Below, one piece after another: positions 50,040 to 50,819 of a DNA stretch of 50,819 bases; the first letter of the stretch is position 1, and each line of letters starts with the position of its first letter. This DNA comes from an uncultured Lachnospiraceae bacterium (GTDB taxonomy: Bacteria; Bacillota; Clostridia; Lachnospirales; Lachnospiraceae). The position numbers and the translations under genes were made by a program. Location: contig CAJUPI010000015.1 of NCBI GenBank assembly GCA_910588125.1, positions 1 through 50,819 on the forward strand, written 5' to 3'. Below the pieces are notes generated by a model, which saw only the letters and a list, made by a program, of their open reading frames with translations, did not search any database and had not been told where the DNA came from.

Positions 50040-50353
50040 TCCCGTTTTTCCTGAAGGCGTTTTTTCAGGCAGATCACGACAGCGTTGCGTTCGGGCTGAA
50101 CCGTAAGATTGATTACATGGGTTTCGTTGTAATAGCCGATCAGCTCTTCGGTAAGATGAATCCCGCCGAGTTCTTTTTGCACCAGTTTTCGATCTTGTGT
50201 GATGACAAGAGAGAGGACAGGGCGGCCGAGATCCAGCCGCTCTTCCAGTTTCTTTAAGCGGTTTTGAATCATACTCAGGCGGGTGAGCTGGCTTACGCTG
50301 GGTGTTTTGCGGGCGTTGGTATCGGCAAACAAACTGGCAGTGATATCTTTCAT
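50036..50353 (-). CDS. Small protein of unknown function
   Basis: A 105-residue soluble protein that I do not recognise. It starts MKDITASLFADTNARKTPSV, then has a basic helix with QNRLKKLEERLD, and ends with strands (PVLSLVITQDRKLVQKELGG, VINLTVQPERNAVVICLKKR). No membrane segment or known motif is visible. AAAGGAC lies upstream on the minus strand. It is convergent with and slightly overlaps the ABC ATPase gene, so it is not part of that operon. Confidence 0.6.
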   Translation of the reverse strand: MKDITASLFADTNARKTPSVSQLTRLSMIQNRLKKLEERLDLGRPVLSLVITQDRKLVQKELGGIHLTEELIGYYNETHVINLTVQPERNAVVICLKKRLQEKRD

Positions 50354-50514
50354 GGATAGGGTGTCCTTTCTTTACTTTAAGATTATTTTTGGCTTTGGGA
50401 GAAATTTTATGCCTGTAAAAAGTGAAAAAATATGGGTGGTTTTTAGCAGTTATGCCGAGTGATGGGGAATTATTGGCTATATAGCATAAAAATAAAACTT
50501 AAAATTTGTGAATT

Positions 50515-50543
50515 TTGTGAACACTTTTGGAATGTTCTATGCT
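50515..50543 (+). promoter_or_regulatory. Promoter for candidate small RNA
   Basis: TTGTGA (50515-50520) and TATGCT (50538-50543) are 17 bases apart. Transcription would begin near 50550. No plausible gene follows before the terminator at 50618. Confidence 0.4.
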
Positions 50544-50549
50544 ATTATA

Positions 50550-50652
50550 TTGAATGTACCCCCAATACATTATATAGTTTTTTGCTACATCCCATAAAAA
50601 CGAAATACCTTCTCCTTAAAAATGGCCGGTTCCCCAACCGGTCATTTTTGTG
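50550..50652 (+). ncRNA. Candidate small RNA, about 100 nt
   Basis: Between a promoter and a strong terminator lies a short segment without a coding frame of its own. It starts with a hairpin AATGT (50553-50557)/ACATT (50567-50571) that displays the loop ACCCCCAAT. A single-stranded-looking part follows with CATCCCA and CCTTCTCCTT, the latter complementary to Shine-Dalgarno sequences, and then the terminator. This layout is typical of small RNAs that pair with ribosome binding sites. It is an inference without expression data. The remainder of 50354-50794 holds only promoters and AT-rich spacer. Confidence 0.4.
50618..50650 (+). terminator. Rho-independent terminator of candidate small RNA
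   Basis: GGCCGGTT and AACCGGTC (one G-T pair) close a CCCC loop, with A-rich sequence before and TTTTTG after, an 8-bp GC-rich stem extended by A-T pairs. Confidence 0.85.
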
Positions 50653-50720
50653 TGCCTGGCAGCGCATGTTTTCCATTTTTGTTTTTGCTTTGAGTTTTTG
50701 CCTTGTGGCAGAAAAAATGG

Positions 50721-50749
50721 TTGAAAAAACAGTATATTTATTATAGAAT
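50721..50749 (+). promoter_or_regulatory. Promoter for efp
   Basis: TTGAAA (50721-50726) and TAGAAT (50744-50749) are 17 bases apart, upstream of the efp start at 50795. Confidence 0.6.
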
Positions 50750-50794
50750 ATAAACGATTAAGCGTGAGTATGCGAATGCAAGGAGGAATATCAC

Positions 50795-50819
50795 ATGATT
50801 TCAGCAGGTGATTTTAGAA
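50795..50819 (+). CDS. efp: Elongation factor P, N-terminal fragment cut by the window end
   Basis: Only the first eight codons are present. They read MISAGDFR, the characteristic start of elongation factor P, which helps ribosomes through proline stretches. AAGGAGG lies at good spacing before the ATG, and a clean promoter is upstream. The rest of the gene lies outside the window, so the call rests on this short but distinctive start. Confidence 0.8.

Noticed and set aside
50459..50746. 95-codon plus-strand open frame near the right end
   Set aside because: It runs through a promoter, a terminator hairpin and AT-rich spacer, has no ribosome binding site and its composition (many Cys, Phe, Leu) is that of non-coding AT-rich DNA.

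Overview
The window is a single stretch of low-GC-lineage Bacillota chromosome. It most likely comes from a Lachnospiraceae (Clostridium cluster XIVa) gut-type anaerobe. This is inferred from the gene families, the strong AGGAGG ribosome binding sites, the sigma-A promoters (TTGNNN-17-TANNNT), the formate-tetrahydrofolate ligase, and the gene order priA-def-fmt-yugP-rsmB-rlmN-stp-prkC-rsgA-rpe-thiN. There is no rRNA, tRNA, CRISPR array, prophage or insertion sequence. Most of the DNA is core chromosome; the less ordinary parts are the corrinoid operon at the right, the bactofilin/FtsA-like region, and several non-coding elements.

Layout. 1-324: two short dispersed repeats and a nine-codon minus-strand ORF with a strong ribosome binding site. 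325-8972: yqeY, an M20 dipeptidase, a sodium-coupled NSS transporter divergent from a LysR regulator, a small membrane exporter, an LTA-synthase-like enzyme and metY. 9046-12954: cardiolipin synthase, a perfect 36-bp inverted repeat, a 57-residue YjfB-type gene (minus strand), fructokinase and mannose-6-phosphate isomerase. 13061-17178: tepA and the DNA translocase ftsK/spoIIIE, the same neighbours as in Bacillus. 17228-33778: a very tight run of housekeeping genes (fhs, murE, murF, priA, def, fmt, yugP, rsmB, rlmN, stp, prkC, rsgA, rpe, thiN), many with 1-4 base overlaps. It links cell-wall precursor synthesis, replication restart, N-terminal formyl processing, rRNA modification, PASTA-kinase signalling and ribosome maturation. 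33884-39878: an ECF S component, serS, two membrane proteins of unknown role, rqcH and a small orphan.

40129-44075 holds a bactofilin directly abutting a membrane-anchored coiled-coil NlpC/P60 hydrolase, then a separately transcribed FtsA-like protein whose long C-terminus carries repeated small beta-type domains. This looks like a cell-shape or envelope module. 44153-50039 is an operon under a cobalamin riboswitch. It encodes an exported lipoprotein CbiK-type chelatase, a membrane-anchored protein with two NEAT-like domains, a lipoprotein binding protein, a FecCD permease and an ATPase with a C-terminal extension. It is the best candidate in the window for a less-described system: corrinoid or tetrapyrrole capture, possibly with metal handling, at the cell surface.

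The window ends with a small minus-strand orphan gene, a candidate small RNA of about 100 nt that has its own promoter, C-rich loops and a terminator, and the first codons of efp. Non-coding structure is a theme. A GGGCGGGAAG/GGCTGAG repeat family recurs at least four times in intergenic DNA, and a palindrome of about 245 nt separates two convergent genes.
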